A stretch of 64,000 nt of DNA from contig NC_087380.1 of the NCBI RefSeq assembly GCF_963675165.1, positions 4,393,803-4,457,802 of the forward strand. The letters run 5' to 3'. The first letter of the stretch is position 1; every line of letters begins with the position of its first letter. Source of the DNA: Halichondria panicea. Taxonomy: Eukaryota > Porifera > Demospongiae > Suberitida > Halichondriidae. The position numbers and the translations under genes are program-made. Below are positions 12,201 through 38,988 of this stretch, one piece after another. Under the pieces are notes generated by a model, which was not told the origin of the DNA, made no database searches, and was given only the letters and a program-made list of their open reading frames with translations.

Positions 12201-15200
12201 GATGGAATTCACCAACTACTCTGTGGAGGTCACAGCTGTAACAGTAGGAGAAGGACCTTACAGTGATCCTGTCACTGTGGTAACAGATCAAGACAGTAAG
12301 TAAATTATTATTTTGATGCGTCATGCTCGTAATAATTTTATCTTTACCTTCCAGTTCCTGGAGTTGTCGCCCGGCCACCAGATAATCAATCCGTAATATC
12401 TCCTTTCTCGGCCAATGTTTCCTGGAATCCACCTGTTGACCCAAATGGTATCATCACTCAGTACACCGTAAACTATTTCATTGTGTCCAATGATACAATG
12501 AGCACCCGGAGACGAAGGCAGGTACCAATGCCAACTGTCATTGATCCCGTTTGTGTGGTTGGAGGTATGGAGAACATCAATAGGAATATCAGTGTTACTG
12601 GGGAACTTACTTTTACCATTTTGGAAAACCTCAGTGAGTACTATTAGTATTGTGCACGTAAGGTGATAAACTTTTTCTATAGCTCCTTACACCGTGTACG
12701 AGTTCAGAGTGCAGGCAGAGACTTCTGTGGGGCCTGGACTCTTTTCTCTACCGAGGTCGTTTTGTACACCTGAAGATGGTGAGTTTTTCTCCTAGCAATT
12801 TGTCTTATTACCATGTTTTCGTATTTACAGTACCGACTGAGCCAAGAAGTCTGTCAGTCCAGACACTTAGCTCCACCTCTCTTGAAGTCACTTGGGAGTC
12901 ACCTCGGTGCAACTTTGGGGTCCGTACTGGCTACAACGTAAGTTTGGAGTGTGATCATGCTGCTGAATGTAGATTATGTATACATGTAGTTCTCACGCTA
13001 TAGATACGTAAATACCTGTTTTGCTGATTGGTAATTTCAGTACTGAAATGAAACGATTTAAGCTGTGAACAATGTTTTTGCAGGTTTCACATGATCCGAT
13101 AATGGGTGCCTTTTTGGGAACTGTTGGCACCCTGAGCAATCCATCTATCCAGAGTGACCCTAATGCAGGCAATATAACTATCACAGGACTGTCTCCCTTC
13201 ACCAACTACACTGTCAGCATATGTGCGTTGACCTCTGCTGGATGTGGTAACATATCTTCAAATACTTCTCAAACCAATGAAGATGGTGAGTTGACTGTGT
13301 ACATGCAACATTTGCACTTTCATTTACTGTTTAATTATACACAGTACCAAGTTCTCCACCTAGTAATGTCAGTGCTATGGCAGTGTCCTCTACTGTGATC
13401 AGTGTAATGTGGCAAGAAGTTGCAGCAATTGATCGGAACGGAATCATCATTCATTATGAAGTGATGTACAACGGAGAGTTTGATGCCATGAATCAAAGTA
13501 ACTTCACTGATGGAAACATACGAATTTTAAATATCACTGGATTGGACGAGTTTGCAGACTACAATATCTCAGTGAGAGCTTACACCAGTGTGGGACCAGG
13601 ACCTTACAGCCAAGCGGAGAGGGAAATGACAGAGGAAGATGGTGAGGTTATATATATTTTTTTTATCATTGATTATGTCGTTGTTATGAGCAGTCCCAGA
13701 CCTCCCACCTCGAAATGTGACGGCTAATGTGCTGTCCTCTACTGAAGTCAGAGTGAATTGGACTGACATTCCTGAGATAAACCGGAATGGAATAATTATC
13801 TTTTATGAGGTCCTCTATGAACAACTCAGTATCTCTACTGCGACAATAGTCAACACTTCAAACTTGTTCATCATACTCAATGACCTGGAACCAGGTCAGA
13901 TATACAACATATCAGTGAGAGGTGTCACAAATGTGGGATCTGGACCCTACAGTACTCCAGAGCAAATGGTTTTGACAGACGAAGACAGTGAGTTGTTTTC
14001 GTATCTTGTACACTTTAATTGTTTCCTGCATTGACAAAATCTTTTTAAACATGTAAAGTCTGTCTATTAACATGCACTGTACAAGTAGCATTGATGTATG
14101 ACCTAGAAGAGTAACTGTAAAAGTCACTCATCACATACAACATGCACAGCTCCTGGTCCTGTACCTCCACCGGCCCCACCCAGTCCCAATGACACCACAG
14201 CCACTTCAGTACTCGTCAGCTGGACCCGTCCGCCCAATGCAAATGGAGTAATTCGCAACTACACTATCAATTTTGTAGCTGTTCGTCTAATGTCTGAGCC
14301 AAGCAGCGCTAGAAGGAAGAGACAGACTGTAGACAATACCACTCTCGACAATTCACTTGACAACTGTATTGTTGGTGGGCAGGACATGGTCAATAGGTTT
14401 CAAACAGTCCCTGGGGAACAAAACTCTGCTAATCTAACAAATTTAAGTAAGTACTTGTGTGTTACTGTCCCCAAGCAGTGATACTGTATTTAACTGATAT
14501 TCCTCTCTAGCACCGTATACAGTGTATGAGTTCAGAGTTCAGGCAGCTACAGATGTTGGTGTTGGAAATTTTTCTACTACCACACAATTCTCTACAATGG
14601 AGTCAGGTATCAAGAGTTGTAGAATTTTACACCACTAACATTTTTATTCAACTCCATGTAGTTCCTAGTGCTCCTCGCAACCTGACGGTGACCTATGATG
14701 CTAATAATTCAACCATCCTAGAAATTGAATGGATACAACCACTGTGTGATAATGGCAACAGGATACATTACATAGTGAGTTGCGCATGCCCAGCGAGGTA
14801 TACGTACGGTAGTGTGTGTGTATCTGTGTAGACCGCTAAAGCTGCTCAAGGATCAATGAAGTTCAAGTAAGAGCTCCTATAAGCTTTTAGTCACGTTCTC
14901 ATGGATTTGCAGAGCTTTGTTCTGGAGTTATTCCCAGTTTTGCTTACTTGGAATGCGAAAAATGCAATTGCTCATGGAGTGTTTCTGATCTACTAGTAAT
15001 TAGTTCTGAACTAGAACACTAGCTATTGGTAGTTGCAAGAGTGAGAAAAGAGCTGCAAACCTTCACTGTTGCAGCCAATAATTTTAGACTTTAAACTTTT
15101 AGCAACAATCATGCATGGTTGATCATTTCCCCACTCTTTGAGCCCACCTCATCAAGAGGTTGCTAGGCATCATCAGTGTAATAGCTAGTAACTTTATGAT

Positions 15201-18200
15201 ATCCACCGAGGCATCAGCACCCGTTAGTGCTAATATTGATTGCTCTCTCGAAATGTTCGCCACCATTTTAAACATAAGCTTTGAGCTTCCGTGACTGCTA
15301 TACCTGTTGCTAGTTGTTATTGCACGCTATTTCCATAGAAGCAAAGGGCTCTCTTGTATTACGTTAACAACTAAATTCTCTCATCAGGTTAACTACTCTT
15401 CTATTGAGAGCGATGGAGAAACTGGGTGTCCTGTGAGTGGACAAATGTACGCAGCTGATAGCGATTCGCTCACAGTGAATAGTCTCACACCAAACACTGC
15501 CTATAATGTGAGTATCATGGCGTTCACAAGTGCAGGAGGGGGTGTTCCAGAAGTTGAAATTGGCAGGACAAATGAGGATGGTGAGCGGTATACTAAGATG
15601 TTATGATTGAGCCTCTGCTTTATTTTGTGTAGATAAATTAATGCAAATGTACGTAGTTCCTGGGAACTTTGAATTGATTGCATATAATGTGATCTTAATC
15701 TCCAGCTCCTCCTGCTGTGATGTCATTGGTACTCATTTCTTTAACGAATGACGACAGTGACAGAAATGTCTCAGTCATTGTATCCTGGATCAGACCTTCC
15801 AACAGGAGCGGCCCTTATAGTTATCGCATCAATTCCACTGGAACACAGATGGGGGCATACGTGGAAACTGTGGTAGATTCAAGAACTGTGAATAGTAGTG
15901 ACACTGGCGAGAATACCACAACTTATATGTTTAATGGTTTGGCATCTGCTGTCTACACTATTGCTGTAAGTGCTGTCAACATCAAGACTGGCCGTTCAAG
16001 TCTTCAAATCACAACAATGAATACCACAGTGTCAATAGGTGCGTTTCTGTTGTCAGTCAGCTAGTTATGCCTCGAGCATGCGCAAGCGAGGTATACGGTA
16101 GTGTGTTTGTGTGTGTCTGTGTAGATTGCTACAGCTGCTCAAGGATCAATGAAGTGCAAATATAAGAGTTTCTATAGACTTCTAGTAACGTTTTTTTATA
16201 TTTTAATTCGTGGTTTGCAAAATTATGCTCGCCATTGCAGCCTTGTTTGTAGCAAATCTTGTCCATGGAGTGTTGCTACTCTACTTAGTAGTTAGCTCTG
16301 CACTAGAACGCTAGCTATTGGTAATAAATTAGCTGCAAGGCTCTACTGTATTGGTGCAGTTTTAGACTTTGTACTTTTGGCATTCAGCAACAATCATGGT
16401 CAATCATTTCCCACTCTTTGAGTTTCCCTGCATGCAGCAAAATTAATGCAAATGAATGTTCATCATGATAATCATGACTGTGCAATAGCTAGTACTTTAT
16501 GTTATGTAGCTTTAACACATCCCCGAGGCATCAGCATGCACCTGCGGTGCTTTAATTCATTAGACAATTTTCCTGTAAATAAGTTGATAAGCATACCTTC
16601 TTCCTTTTTTGACGCTGTACAAGGTGTGATTTTCTTTTCTTCCTCGATGCAGCTCCTACTTCGGTGAACAATTTGAATGCAGTTGCTGTAAACTCTACAG
16701 CTTTAAGAGTCACTTGGGACCAGCCAAGTTTCCCCAATGGTGCAATAACACGATATGATATTTATTATAGGTGAGAAGCTGCATATAATTATTATCATGT
16801 CTACCTACATGTATACACGTACGTATATATATATAGCAATCAAGCAATCAATTGCTGCACATTGAACAATAGCAGTGTGTCACGGTGATTAGTGATATTA
16901 TGTCTAGGGGATTGAATATCGCACATTTTTCCTGTAATAGTAGTGGGGAGTTCAATGGTGCGTACAAAACAAATAAGATTGTGTTTTCATGCATTGAGGT
17001 GGGGCTTCAGTCTTTTTGTTTGTGCCAGTTATGGAGGGTGCTCGCAGTGTGCTTGCGCTAGATTTATTATATACCTTATGCACGAAACTGTTCACCCTTT
17101 GATGATACCGTATAACTAATTTATCGGACGCTTCTAAATATCCCTGAACCATTTCTAGGCAATTTTCGTTATTTCAATACAGCAGTGCTTTCATTTAATT
17201 AATTTTCCATTCTAAATATCTGGACAATCCGGTTAACGTATATTCCAAGCACTGTAGTAGTTAGTTAGCCTAAGGCTTTGCTTGTTTTAATATAACAGGT
17301 CATACACTGCACTCTCGCATCCAGCGGCATGCTTTATAATTATTCCGCTGCTGTCCGATAAATGTTTACGTACAGTAGTAATGAACTATAACTTGACAGG
17401 TTAGGGTAAGGGGAGTCCCTTGTTCTCATGTGATGTATGAGTATTACTACTCTTGTACACGAAAATGAAACTGCAACCGCAGAGATCAAACATTACAAGA
17501 CACATTGTTTGTGTGTGTGTGTAATAATTATTTGATTTCTATTGACAAATATTTTCGTTTTCTCACAAGGTCCTTCTGGCAGTAGACACTCTTACATTGC
17601 CTATAGTCTATACCTATTGCTGAAGAGAAGATATAGATGCTTCTATTATATGCCATAGATATACATGTATAGACAGTAAGCTAACTTCTGAGATTAGACA
17701 GTCAGTTTTGAGAACATGTACTGAATCATCAGAACACCTATAAGCTCTAAAGTTTATCATGAACTTCTAGCTAACGGGTGGGAATCTGTGTAAATGGACG
17801 TGACCACACATTAATTTTCGCCGCAGGAAATTACACGATTTCCTTTGCCAGCCTTTCCTAAATACGCCACTGAATAAAGTCACTAGACCTACAACATTGA
17901 TCTTGTCTACGTGTATAGGGGGGTGTTTAAGCACCCCACTGGATGCACCACCTTCATCAAATACGCATACCCAGAGTTCTTTCAGCTAGTACTCCCGTTT
18001 AGTTTATATCTTGTAAACCCCCCACTATAGTATATCTACATAACTAGAGTCGCCAGGTCAATCCACAACCATACAACATGTAGATCAGCAAGCATCATCA
18101 TTGTGGCTATGTGAGTGTAGTGTGCAGTGCTTATTATAAGGATTTAGAATTGAAAGGACATAATGTCCTACCATATACTCTGATGGCCTGACATATAGCT

Positions 18201-21200
18201 GTGGAGCCATCCATCAAAATGCTTACAAGTTTTTTCTTTGAGTGACTCAACAAGATGGTGCTTTCACCTTTCAATATTAACTAGATTCCTGCTCCTTCTA
18301 GCCTTCAGAGCTATCAGAACTAGAACTAGTACAAGGCTTAAAGAACAGAGCTACAGAACTAGTACTAGCACTAAAATATTGACGGGGCTAATTTGTCAGA
18401 GCACATGGCAAATTGAACGGTCACGTGCACTAAATGGTCAGTAAAGGGCCGACTGCCGACCGTTATAATAAGGACTGGTGTGTATTAGCAATCACTCACT
18501 GGCTCAACACATAAGACCCTGCTATGTAAAAACCCACTCTGGCCTCATTGATATTCTGTTAATTAATTTGATTTTCCTGTTTTGCAGAGAATCATCTAAC
18601 ACCGATCCGCAATCAATTCAGTTAGGAGAGCCACAAAATGAAGAAGTGCTTATTAATGGTCTCAAGCCATTTACCTTTTACTCCATATCCGTGCAAGCGG
18701 TTGGTGCGTCAGGCCTTAAGAGTCCAGTCATGGGAGATGTGCTTATGAGAACTAACTCAGCCATACCCCCGATCATTGTGCTGCCAACGGATGAACCCAC
18801 CCCTGAAGCAACTGCTATCACCATCACCATCAACCTTCCTTCTGCAAATTTTGTCACAGGGCCGCTACAGTAGGTGTTATTTGTGATGCATTGTGATGTG
18901 ATCACACATTGAAAGTAGTCATTTATACTGCATGTTTTTGATTTTTCCTTTTGAAAGTTTGAATAATAATTATAATGATGCCTCATGCAACAATTCCTAA
19001 TTTTTATACAGATTCTATGGTGTGGTTGTTGATCTAACTCCTAATGATGATTCAGACTTAGAAAAGGGCTATCCTGGTATCGGCCCATACCCATACATGC
19101 CAGAAGCGCCGTATTACATTGCAGGGGCTTGGACCAACTCAACCGAAATACCAGGCTCGTTCACTGTTGGTGATGGAAGCACCACTACTGCCAATGGGGA
19201 GAACTATGTCAATGTTGCTCTAAAAGCTGATACTTTGTACTCATTTTTGGTCAGAGTGGAGATAGTATCGGACAATAGCCAGCCTTTGGTACAGTACTCT
19301 CAACAAGTGGTTATAATGACACCGCTAAGCTATAGTCCAGGAGGAGTTGCAGTGGGCATACTCTTTCTTATTGCAGCCATTGTTGCCGCTGTGATAGGTG
19401 TCGTTATCGGATTGTGGTGGTACAGGTGAGTTTTATTTCCCTACTTTTAATATGTGTTGCTGGCAAGAACACTTGAGGTCGCTATTGAATCTGGGTTCCA
19501 ATTTTGACTATGTCTTTCTTTAGGAAGAAGTATTACTTGCATAAGTTGCACGGTTATGCTGAGAATGATTTAGAGTTCGAAGATACATCTGGACAATACA
19601 CTATTGCCAACGAAAGCTTGGTTTCTCATAATATCAGCAATTTTGTTCACGGTGGGTTTAATTATGTTTTCTTGGGCGGACTTGTCTGTACCTGCATGTA
19701 TGTAAGGTGCATTAATAGTACGAAACTAAACCACCCACATCCCAAGATAATCTGCTAATGTACATCTGATAAACTTTTTGCTTTTCCTGCAGTCGGTACT
19801 CTGGAGCCCATACCTGTGTCCCATTTTAAAGCTCATGTGAACAAGATGCACGCAAACGATGACTACCTCTTTTCAGAAGAATATGCTGTAAGTTAAAATG
19901 GTTTGATGGGAATCAGAGAATTACATACAGTGAGTAGAATGTCACTATAACTCAACCAATTCAGTTGCTTTACCTTGTTCATTATCCTCAGAATGTGGAG
20001 CCCACCCATTCTCCTACCACTGAAGCCACACATTTCCCTTACAACACTCCCAAGAACAGATATGCCAACATTCCATCCTGTGAGTTGCCTAAAAAACCAG
20101 CCCATTATTTTTTGTGCTGTGTTAATATTGTTACGTAAGTGCTTTTATAGAGCTTAATTGTTGTGTTTAGATGATCACTCCCGTGTAAGGCTGTCAGAGA
20201 TCCCCAACAGGCCAGGCTCAGACTACATCAATGGCAACTACATTGACGTGAGTTAAAATCCTACAAATTGTAGCTCATTTTGTTTGATTGTAGAGCTCTA
20301 TCTCTAAATCAAGTTGTGCTCATAACCATAGGGCTACCACCAACCGAATGCCTTCGTAGCCACTCAGGGTCCAGTCCCGGACTCTGTTAATGACTTCTGG
20401 AGGATGGTGTGGGAGCAAGGAGCGGCTACGATTGTCATGGTTACTAACCTGCAGGAGAAAGGAAGGGTACATGCACAGAATCATTAAGTATTAATTTTGT
20501 TATAGAGTGAACAAATAATTATATGTCCCACAGCTGGCTTTTGTTATTTGATAATCGCATGTTGTCCTATTACTGTGATTCGTACAGTGATTAATCGCGT
20601 ATCAGTAATTGCACGTCATCAAGGCAGTAATTACACGCCGTCATTAACGCCGTGCAATTACTGCCTTGATGACTGCCGCGGCTAATTGTTTTACTGAAAA
20701 TGCAGCTTTAAAACTGCATCACAAATGATTAACAATCAATAGTATGGCTTCTCGTGCAATAAGAGCACTAATAACAAGAGGTTAATAGCACTCGGCTACG
20801 TCTCGTGTAATTAGTATCCTTGCCATTGCTTGTTACTCATGCTATTAATCCATATTGCACTCTTAGCCATATACTATTAATCGTCAGCCATAAGAATACG
20901 TATAGGTTGAGTTTCCAATACCACTTGTTTTGGCATACATTGACTACATCATTCACAATTCGTGCAGATTAAGTGCCACCAGTACTGGCCTGATGACCGG
21001 GGGTGTGAATATGGTGGTATTCAAGTACACATCCAAGAGATTCTCACTCTAGCCGACTACACTGTAAGGACCTTCTCCGTACAGAAAAAGGACTCCAAAG
21101 AGGAGCGTATACTTACACAGTTTCACTACACTGTGTGGCCCGATCATGGTGTTCCTGATAACCCCACTCCTTTGCTCCACTTTGTGCGAAAAGTGACCTC

Positions 21201-23121
21201 CACCAACCCAACTAACGCTGGGCCCATCGTGGTCCACTGCAGTGCTGGTGTAGGAAGGACTGGCACGTTCATCACACTGTTTTCTCAGCTCAAAATGATT
21301 CGAATGGAGCACAAGATTGACCTATTTGGATTTGTAAGATCAATGAGATACAATCGCTGCTGTATGGTGCAGACAGAGGTAATTGCATTATGTTCGTTCG
21401 TGTGCATATGAGTTATTTATTTGTTCTTTACTCTCTTATGTGTGTGCAAATCTAGCTCCAGTATGTCTTTGCCCATGATGCGCTATTGGAGGCGGTGGAA
21501 TGTGGTGTGCATGAGGTAGCGGCCAGAGATCTCAAGGAGCAGTACAAGAAACTTGGTGCACTGGACAGTACTCTTGGTCTAACTAAGCTGGAAGTGGAGT
21601 TTGACAATTTAGACGGGACCATTCATCGTCGTCCTACCAAGAACGTTGGCACTCTGAACATCAACAAGTTCAAAAACAGATATGCCAATGCTGAAATGAT
21701 CCCATGTGAGATACTTTATAACGGGAAAAATTGGCGAGCATTGAATTTTGAACCGCCAAATTAAAGTTTACTGGTGGGTCGTATATAGTAGCCACACCTG
21801 AGACTTCAAATTAAAACAAGCAATTAATTTTGGTTCAAATAGCTCATTTTCCAAATAATTATAATACTTGTCAAATTTTCCCATTATACGATAATTATGT
21901 TAGTAGTATATCTCTGCATGCCATGTCATAATTCTGCTAACTCTGTATCCAAAACCATAGAATTAGGGTTTGTGCATGTGAATTGGCATAATGAGCTTAA
22001 CTTGTACCAATGCATTACCAACAGATGACAGCACAAGGTGTCGATTGAGTTTCATTCCTGGGGTAGATGGCTCGGACTACATCAATGCCAATCTCATTGC
22101 GGTGAGTTGATCATTGAGTATAATTATGTCATGCATATTCTATATTATTGTTACGGTGAGTTGATCATTGAGTATAATTATGTCATGCATATTCTATATT
22201 ATTATTACATAACCCATGTAAACTAAGTCTTGGCATCTGTTCAATACACAGGGGTATCATAAGCGGTGTGCATTCATAGCCACGCAGGCTCCACTCCCGG
22301 ACACTGTTGAAGATTTCTGGAGGATGGTGTGGGAGAAGCAGTCAGCTACCATTGTGATACTCACTCAGGAAAGAGAAGCAGGGAAGGTCAAGTGTCATCG
22401 CTACTGGCCCAGCACTGGAGCTGAAAACTATGGATCTCTGCAAGTCATACTTCATGCCGTTAGTGAGTATCCTGACTACACTCTGAGGGAGCTCAAGATC
22501 ATAGATATCAAGGTGAGTTTCTTACTGTTGTACATGCAGGAGCAGAATCAGGTATCTAATTAATTATTGTAGTGGAATAATTGCTTAAAATATATACATG
22601 TACGTATTCTGTCACTAAGTTGTGAACCGCTTTTTTGTTTTTGTGTGATGAAATTTTCCTTCCTGTAGGATGGGTCGAGTCTACCAGTGAAGCAGTTCCA
22701 ATACACTGGATGGCCAGAGGAGGGAGTGCCTGACAGCGGGTCAGGGTTCATCGACCTCATTGGTCAGGTGCAGAAATGGCAGAGGAGCTCTGGAGACAAG
22801 CCAATCGTGGCCCACTGCAGTGGAGGGACTGGACGCACGGGAACCTTTATTGCCGTCAGCATCCTCCTGGAGAGGCTCAAGACAGAAGGGGTGGTGGATG
22901 TATTCCACACTGTGAGGGGTCTAAGGCTACAAAGACCTGGGATGGTGCACACTGTGGTATGTAGATCATGCAACGTTGTATAGGATTATTTCACAATTTG
23001 AAACTGCTGTAAATTCTTCAAATTAATGTCTCCTTTTTCCATGTAGGATCAATATGAGTTTGTCTACAAGACCGTTCTGGAGTATTTGGATTCATTTGAA
23101 CTGTACGCTAATTTCAAGTAG
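3146..23121 (+). CDS. Receptor-type protein tyrosine phosphatase A (Ig + FN3 ectodomain, tandem PTP domains)
   Basis: I trace a complete gene of 43 exons totalling 10,179 coding bases (about 3392 aa) from ATG 3146 to TAG 23119. Order: signal peptide, about 10 Ig domains, about 17 FN3 units (the last a juxtamembrane unit), one TM, a juxtamembrane wedge, D1 and D2. Almost all ectodomain introns are phase 1. D1 keeps all catalytic motifs and should dephosphorylate phosphotyrosine proteins at the membrane. D2 is altered at key positions. The Ig-FN3-D1-D2 layout resembles the LAR (type IIa) class but is about twice as long. It is paralogous to RPTP-B, which faces it tail to tail. The signal peptide is [20 protein letters not shown]. 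Exon details are in the sub-features. The overall identity is secure; individual exon ends in weak regions may be off. Confidence 0.9.
3285..7923 (+). other. Immunoglobulin domain block of RPTP-A (about 10 Ig)
   Basis: Exons: 3285-3872 (two Ig), 5262-5513 (one), 5562-5686 plus 5734-5908 (one split Ig), 5978-6487 (two), 6645-7166 (two), 7241-7492 (one) and 7561-7685 plus 7749-7923 (one split Ig). Typical Ig signatures recur: a Cys in TFTC or SFTC, a Trp in YQWQRN or FSWRRL, and the F-strand motif DGGEYTC, DGGQYRC or DSGEYVC. Exons 7241-7492 and 7561-7923 repeat the pattern of 5262-5513 and 5562-5908, so a single-Ig plus split-Ig unit was duplicated inside the gene. The second Ig of exon 3285-3872 carries a short SGSGSG loop that is hugely expanded in RPTP-B. 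Confidence 0.85.
3873..5261. other. Long intron of RPTP-A
   Basis: This 1.4-kb AT-rich intron lies between the first double-Ig exon and the next Ig exon. I find no exon-like frame or clear repeat in it. RPTP-B lacks the two following Ig units (5262-5908), so this region marks a structural difference between the paralogues. Confidence 0.5.
8892..9489. repeat. Inverted-repeat insertion flanked by 14-bp direct repeats
   Basis: Direct copies of AGTTTCTCGGTAGC lie at 8892-8905 and 9476-9489. The ends between them are inverted relatives of each other (CCTCGGTCCCAGGCC against GGGCTGGAATCGAGG), and inner arms around GATTGTATCTGGGCGTGG also pair. It sits in the intron between RPTP-A FN3 exons 7989-8276 and 9567-9869. 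It could be a MITE-like or foldback element; 14-bp target duplications would be unusually long. Confidence 0.5.
9906..9963 (+). pseudogene. Truncated FN3 exon relic in an RPTP-A intron
   Basis: These 58 bases match the start of an FN3 exon ([17 protein letters not shown]), close to exon 13345-13641 and to RPTP-B exon 33790-33500. The similarity then stops abruptly at a short AT-rich palindrome (GATTTATAAATC). The expected acceptor CAG is replaced by ACG. The equivalent exon is intact at the same relative place in RPTP-B, so RPTP-A has lost this FN3 unit. Confidence 0.8.
12507..12518 (+). other. Furin-type RRRR site inside an FN3 loop (RPTP-A)
   Basis: Four consecutive arginine codons lie in the sequence STRRRRQVP, inside an enlarged loop of the FN3 unit encoded by 12355-12778. 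The motif fits the proprotein convertase consensus R-x-[KR]-R. RPTP-B has the same motif at 29272-29261. LAR-class RPTPs are known to be cut by furin into two non-covalently bound subunits, so processing here is plausible. Confidence 0.6.
14311..14322 (+). other. Second furin-type RRKR site (RPTP-A only)
   Basis: The sequence SARRKRQTV lies in the duplicated FN3 unit encoded by 14150-14606, at the position matching the RRRR site of 12355-12778. RPTP-B lacks this duplicated unit. RPTP-A therefore has two candidate cleavage sites about four FN3 units apart. Confidence 0.55.
14781..15250 (+). repeat. Dispersed repeat R1, copy a
   Basis: This copy starts near GCGAGGTATACG, continues with AAGGATCAATGAAG, CATGGAGTGTT and AGAACACTAGCTATTGGTA, and ends near CCGAGGCATCAGCACC. 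The same string of words in the same order occurs at 16066-16560, in reverse at 59363-59755, and in a short form at 54597-54700. It fills most of the RPTP-A intron 14775-15387. Confidence 0.75.
16066..16560 (+). repeat. Dispersed repeat R1, copy b
   Basis: This is the best-preserved copy of the R1 family. It begins CTCGAGCATGCGCAAGCGAG, contains AAGGATCAATGAAGTGC and CACTCTTTGAGTTTCCCTG, and ends CGAGGCATCAGCATGCACC. It fills the RPTP-A intron 16039-16652, so two neighbouring introns of one gene carry the same element in the same direction. Confidence 0.75.
16771..18587. other. Long intron of RPTP-A without recognised content
   Basis: This 1.8-kb intron splits one FN3 unit in phase 2. I see no coding exon or terminal repeats. 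An intron splitting the homologous FN3 is absent from RPTP-B, whose replacement exon 28069-27331 carries two FN3 units uninterrupted. Confidence 0.5.
19012..19425 (+). other. Juxtamembrane FN3-like unit and transmembrane segment of RPTP-A
   Basis: The exon encodes a membrane-proximal domain with the motifs [15 protein letters not shown] and [11 protein letters not shown], of the kind found just outside the membrane in many RPTPs. A span of about 26 apolar residues follows (about 19345-19422), then WWYR. RPTP-B encodes the same two parts in separate exons (27135-26813 and 26751-26646), so an intron differs here. Confidence 0.85.
19524..21705 (+). other. Juxtamembrane wedge and catalytic PTP domain D1 of RPTP-A
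   Basis: Exons 19524-19651, 19793-19887, 19992-20079, 20171-20247, 20332-20466, 20968-21378 and 21456-21705. Motifs in order: [43 protein letters not shown], the WPD loop WPDHGVP with its general-acid Asp, the P-loop [13 protein letters not shown] with nucleophile Cys and Arg, and the Q-loop MVQTE. All residues needed for catalysis are present. Confidence 0.9.
20615..20673. repeat. Hairpin-forming inverted repeat in an RPTP-A intron
   Basis: The arms GTCATCAAGGCAGTAATTAC (20615 onward) and GTAATT-like CAATTACTGCCTTGATGAC (ending 20673) are nearly perfect reverse complements around a 13-base loop. It lies in the 501-bp intron inside D1 and is probably a small MITE relic. Confidence 0.65.
22025..23121 (+). 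other. Pseudophosphatase-like PTP domain D2 of RPTP-A
   Basis: Exons 22025-22101, 22252-22512, 22669-22956 and 23047-23121; the KNRY motif of D2 is at the end of the previous exon. The P-loop Cys and Arg are kept ([10 protein letters not shown]), but the WPD loop reads WPEEGVP and the Q-loop reads MVHTV instead of MVQTE. Loss of the general-acid Asp and the Q-loop Gln is typical of regulatory D2 domains. The stop is TAG 23119-23121. Confidence 0.88.
22101..22208 (+). repeat. 54-bp tandem duplication that includes a 5' splice site
   Basis: Two nearly identical 54-base copies start at 22101 and 22155, each beginning GGTGAGTTGATCATTGAGTA. The real donor of exon 22025-22101 is the first GTGAGT; the second copy recreates the same donor 54 bases downstream. 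Use of the second donor would add 54 bases, keeping frame length but adding intron sequence that contains a TGA in frame. Confidence 0.85.
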
Positions 23122-23527
23122 GAATAGTACTAATTATGATTGTAGTATAATTTTTTTAACTGTAAGTTTTACCAATCATCACTATTATAATCCATTTTTA
23201 ACCAAAACAATTTTTGCTGATTACATACAGTAGGTTTAGTTTTGTCTCAAAAAAGATATGTATATGTATGGTATTTACTAATAATTATCTCTTATGTTGT
23301 TTAACTTGGTTAATACTTGACAATGTGCAAATTCAATTCAAACATAGCGACAAGAGTATACTATAAATATATAAACTGTGAAAACACTGCTAACTAATAA
23401 AAATGTTTAAGGCTGGAAACAATAATTACAGTACTGTATGTGTAAAAAGTTAAAAAGTAAAAAAAAAGTTCCAGGGATGGATATACTTACTAGCTATAAT
23501 TATACTATACAGTATTAGGCAAATCAT
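23122..23527. other. Convergent 3' intergenic region between RPTP-A and RPTP-B
   Basis: Only 406 bp separate the two stop codons. An AATAAA on the plus strand at about 23396 could end RPTP-A. The minus-strand signal for RPTP-B was not identified with confidence, so the 3' UTRs may overlap. Confidence 0.55.

Positions 23528-38988
<15,461 letters not shown>

Larger units (their letters stand above)
7989..18869 (+). other. FN3 domain block of RPTP-A
   Basis: One FN3 per phase-1 exon: 7989-8276, 9567-9869, 10192-10491, 10564-10866, 10932-11228, 11285-11587, 11646-11945, 12005-12295, 13345-13641, 13694-13987 and 15706-16038. Units split over two exons: 12355-12633 with 12683-12778, 12831-12937 with 13084-13285, 14150-14446 with 14511-14606, 14662-14774 with 15388-15580, and 16653-16770 with 18588-18869. 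Recurrent motifs are [23 protein letters not shown] and YNISVRAYT. The donor GTTAGA at 11588 is unusual but is conserved in RPTP-B. Exons 13345-15580 add four FN3 units that RPTP-B lacks; the two split pairs in them mirror 12355-13285. Confidence 0.85.
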
